A stretch of DNA of 24,554 nucleotides from assembly GCA_964564845.1 (NCBI GenBank), contig CAZMCN010000015.1:1-24554 (forward strand), written 5' to 3'. The position numbers and the translations under genes were made by a program. Position 1 is the first letter of the stretch; the number at the start of each line of letters is the position of its first letter. Positions 22,689 through 24,554 of this stretch are shown here, piece by piece. The stretch is from CAYXPG01 sp964564845 (GTDB taxonomy: Bacteria > Planctomycetota > Phycisphaerae > Sedimentisphaerales > Anaerobacaceae). The notes under the pieces are model-generated. The model saw only the letters and a list, made by a program, of their open reading frames with translations. It was not told the DNA's origin and did no database searches.

Positions 22689-22755
22689 AATCTCCCTTCC
22701 TTTCTTAGGTTCTTTCGCAACGAGAGAAAGGTTATGTAATCGATGAGTATCCGTA

Positions 22756-24126
22756 TCATACAGGCTTTCCGAGCAGTGCGGTGATTTCTGCGAACATTTT
22801 TTCGAGGATATCCTTGCTGTTGGCCTCGATATTTAATCGGAGCAGAGGTTCGGTATTGCTCGCTCGGCAATTAAACCACCAGTCTTTGTATCGGATGGTA
22901 ACGCCGTCGAGGTAGTCGAAATCTCCGCTGCTGAATTTTTTTGCCAGTTCATCCATTTTGCCCTGTTTATCGTCAACCTTGAAGTTTACCTCGCCGCTGT
23001 TGTAGTATCTTCGCAGGGGCTTAATAAGCTCGCTTACAGGGACATTGGTGCTGCTGACAATGTTGAGTAAATGCACGAGGGTAATCATTCCGGAATCTGC
23101 ACAGTAGTTGTCGCGATAATAGAAGTGTCCTGAAAGTTCGCCGCCGAATACAGCGTGAGAGTCCCTTAGAGCTTTTTTCATATATGCGTGTCCGACCCTT
23201 TCTCTTCGTGGAGTGCCGCCGTGCTTGATAATTTCTTCGACAACGACCCAGCTGCTGCGCAAGTCGTATACAATCGTCGATTTTGGATTCATTTTCAGAA
23301 AATACGGCGCCATCAAAGCCGTTATCAAGTCACAACTGATAGTTTTGCCTTTTTCGTCAACTACTATCAATCTGTCGGCGTCTCCGTCGAAGCAAATGCC
23401 AAAGTCACATTTTTGTTTTTTCACGGAGGCTTTAACGTCCGCCAGATTTTTTTCAACCAGCGGATTTGGTTCGTGCTTGAATTTTCCGATATGCTTGAAG
23501 TTAATCTCGATTATTTTTATTGGTAAATCACCGAAGATAGCGGGGACTATTTTTCCGGCCATCCCGTTTGAGGCGTCAACAGCGATTTTCAGCTCTCTTA
23601 TTTTTGGTCCTAAAAAATTCAGCACGTAATTTTTATATTCTGCGGTCAAGTCGCATTTTTCTATTGTGCCGTTGACTTTGCCTTTTGTGTGAAGCAGAGC
23701 CATTGCGATATGCTCTATGTCTTTTAGTCCGGTATCGACTCCGACGGGTCTTGCCTGTCGGCCGGATATTTTGAAGCCGTTATATTTTGCCGGATTATGT
23801 GAAGCTGTTACCTGCACCCCGCCGCAGGTGCCCAGATGATTGATTGCAAAATACATCTGCGGAGTATCAATCATTCCTATATCAATGACGTTTGTCCCGC
23901 TGGCATTCATTCCCTCTATAAGTGCGGCGGCTAAGGCTTCGCCGTGAGTTCTCATGTCCCGCCCGATGCACAGCGAGTGTGAGTTGGCCAGACCCCGCTC
24001 ATAACCGGTAAGCATAGAGCGCAGGAACCGTGCCGTAGAATAGCCGATTTTCCAGGCACCTTCTTCGTCGATTTGGTCCGGGTAAACGCCTCTTATATCG
24101 TATGCCTTGAAAATCGCAGGGTCCAT
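22756..24126 (-). CDS. manB: Phosphomannomutase/phosphoglucomutase
   Basis: This enzyme interconverts hexose-6-phosphate and hexose-1-phosphate (mannose or glucose), feeding nucleotide-sugar and surface polysaccharide synthesis. The 456-residue protein has the four alpha-D-phosphohexomutase domains. It starts MDPAIFKAYDIRGVYP. The phosphoserine S109 lies in VQVTASHNPAKYNGFK, the metal-binding loop is CFDGDADRLIVVD, the sugar loop is VFGGELSGHFYYRD, and the phosphate-binding loop is CRASNTEPLLRLN. Whether mannose or glucose is preferred cannot be told. CAGGAGC lies seven bases before ATG 24126 and a promoter is upstream. It is 67 bases before the Ada-like gene, which has its own ribosome site. 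Confidence 0.93.
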   Translation of the reverse strand: MDPAIFKAYDIRGVYPDQIDEEGAWKIGYSTARFLRSMLTGYERGLANSHSLCIGRDMRTHGEALAAALIEGMNASGTNVIDIGMIDTPQMYFAINHLGTCGGVQVTASHNPAKYNGFKISGRQARPVGVDTGLKDIEHIAMALLHTKGKVNGTIEKCDLTAEYKNYVLNFLGPKIRELKIAVDASNGMAGKIVPAIFGDLPIKIIEINFKHIGKFKHEPNPLVEKNLADVKASVKKQKCDFGICFDGDADRLIVVDEKGKTISCDLITALMAPYFLKMNPKSTIVYDLRSSWVVVEEIIKHGGTPRRERVGHAYMKKALRDSHAVFGGELSGHFYYRDNYCADSGMITLVHLLNIVSSTNVPVSELIKPLRRYYNSGEVNFKVDDKQGKMDELAKKFSSGDFDYLDGVTIRYKDWWFNCRASNTEPLLRLNIEANSKDILEKMFAEITALLGKPV

Positions 24127-24240
24127 ATTACAGCTCCTGTTTTAACTTCCCTGTTATTCCCACCAAAGTGGAAATCTATTTTGTGCTTCGAACGTTTTTC
24201 CGCCTGTTTTTTCAGAGTCAAGCCACGATTCAGCAAACAC

Positions 24241-24268
24241 TGTATACCTCTTTGCCTGGCAATGTCAA
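24241..24268 (-). promoter_or_regulatory. Probable promoter of the phosphohexomutase gene
   Basis: On the minus strand TTGACA (24268-24263, a perfect -35) and TATACA (24246-24241) are separated by 16 bases, about 115 bases before the ATG at 24126. The rest of the 224-base gap shows nothing I can identify. Confidence 0.5.
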
Positions 24269-24350
24269 CAATGAAAATGGACTATATTGGCAAAATCGAG
24301 AATGCCCGAAGAGCACCGAGCCGTCGAAAAGGCCTTATTCCACAGTTTTT

Positions 24351-24554
24351 CTATCTCTCACTCTCAACCGAACCAAACCAGCTCTGTGTCCGCAGGCATA
24401 TCTTCACAAGCATCAGCATCACCGGCACTTCTATTAGCACGCCAACAACTGTTGCTAAAGCTGCACCGGAAGATAAGCCGAACAGCATTGTCGAAGTGGC
24501 AATAGCAACCTCGAAGTGATTGGAAGCTCCTATCATCGCAGAAGGAGCTGCATC
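24351..24554 (-). CDS. ACR3 family arsenite transporter, C-terminal fragment at window edge
   Basis: Only the last 67 residues are inside the window; the 5' end lies beyond base 24554. The frame reads DAAPSAMIGASNHFEVAIAT through LFGLSSGAALATVVGVLIEV to VPVMLMLVKICLRTQ and stops at TAG 24351. SNHFEVA and GAALATVVG-LIEVPVML are the typical end of the ACR3 (arsB-type) arsenite permeases, polytopic membrane proteins that expel arsenite. Both hydrophobic segments are the last two membrane helices. The gene reads toward manB on the same strand. Confidence 0.82.
   Translation of the reverse strand, partial: DAAPSAMIGASNHFEVAIATSTMLFGLSSGAALATVVGVLIEVPVMLMLVKICLRTQSWFGSVESER

Noticed and set aside
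24073..24519. 148-residue plus-strand ORF at the right edge
   Set aside because: It covers the manB promoter and the antisense of the ACR3 end; no coding signature.

Overview
The window looks like a chromosomal segment from a member of the Planctomycetota, most likely of Phycisphaerae type. This is inferred from a VPEP-type PEP-CTERM surface protein, a dockerin-like tail on an exported protein, a prepilin with the H-x9-DG motif, and the gene order around rpsP, dnaG and rpoD. No rRNA, tRNA, CRISPR array, transposase or integrase is visible.

Layout. (1) 1-7848, plus strand, housekeeping block: the end of a membrane protein, a small unknown protein, then rpsP-trmD-rplS-yraN-tatD with no rimM between rpsP and trmD, then dnaG-rpoD behind their own promoter and structured leader, closed by a strong intrinsic terminator. 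(2) 7849-11341, accessory island: a near-consensus promoter driving a 19-codon ORF and a 65-aa unknown protein. Facing them on the minus strand is a compact restriction-modification operon: a C5-cytosine methyltransferase with an extra N-terminal domain, an HNH endonuclease with a duplicated putative DNA-binding module, and a Vsr mismatch endonuclease. (3) 11378-13252: a fumarylacetoacetate-hydrolase family enzyme (minus) diverging from a tail-anchored coiled-coil protein (plus). (4) 13336-16635, plus strand: a cobalamin riboswitch with an intrinsic terminator, followed by a DUF4465 PEP-CTERM protein, a dockerin-tailed exported protein and a prepilin-like protein. (5) 16637-17470: comF, ending at a convergent terminator. 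(6) 17455-24554, minus strand: partial acr3, phosphomannomutase/phosphoglucomutase, an exported Ada-like protein, a HGSNAT-like membrane acyltransferase, a DUF6141-like membrane protein, a DUF1638 protein, a DUF362 ferredoxin-type protein and an XRE/S24 repressor.

How it fits together. Region 4 is the most interesting part. The aptamer is recognisable by its conserved core and B12 box, and the terminator sits 150 bp before the first gene, so the three surface genes should be switched off when intracellular cobalamin is plentiful. That points to a cobamide capture or uptake system on the cell surface, but built from exosortase-sorted, dockerin-like and pilin-like parts rather than from an adjacent BtuB or BtuCDF. 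Region 2 is a typical horizontally mobile module in which Vsr would repair T:G mismatches from deaminated 5-methylcytosine. Gene functions rest on motif recognition by eye; no database search was run.
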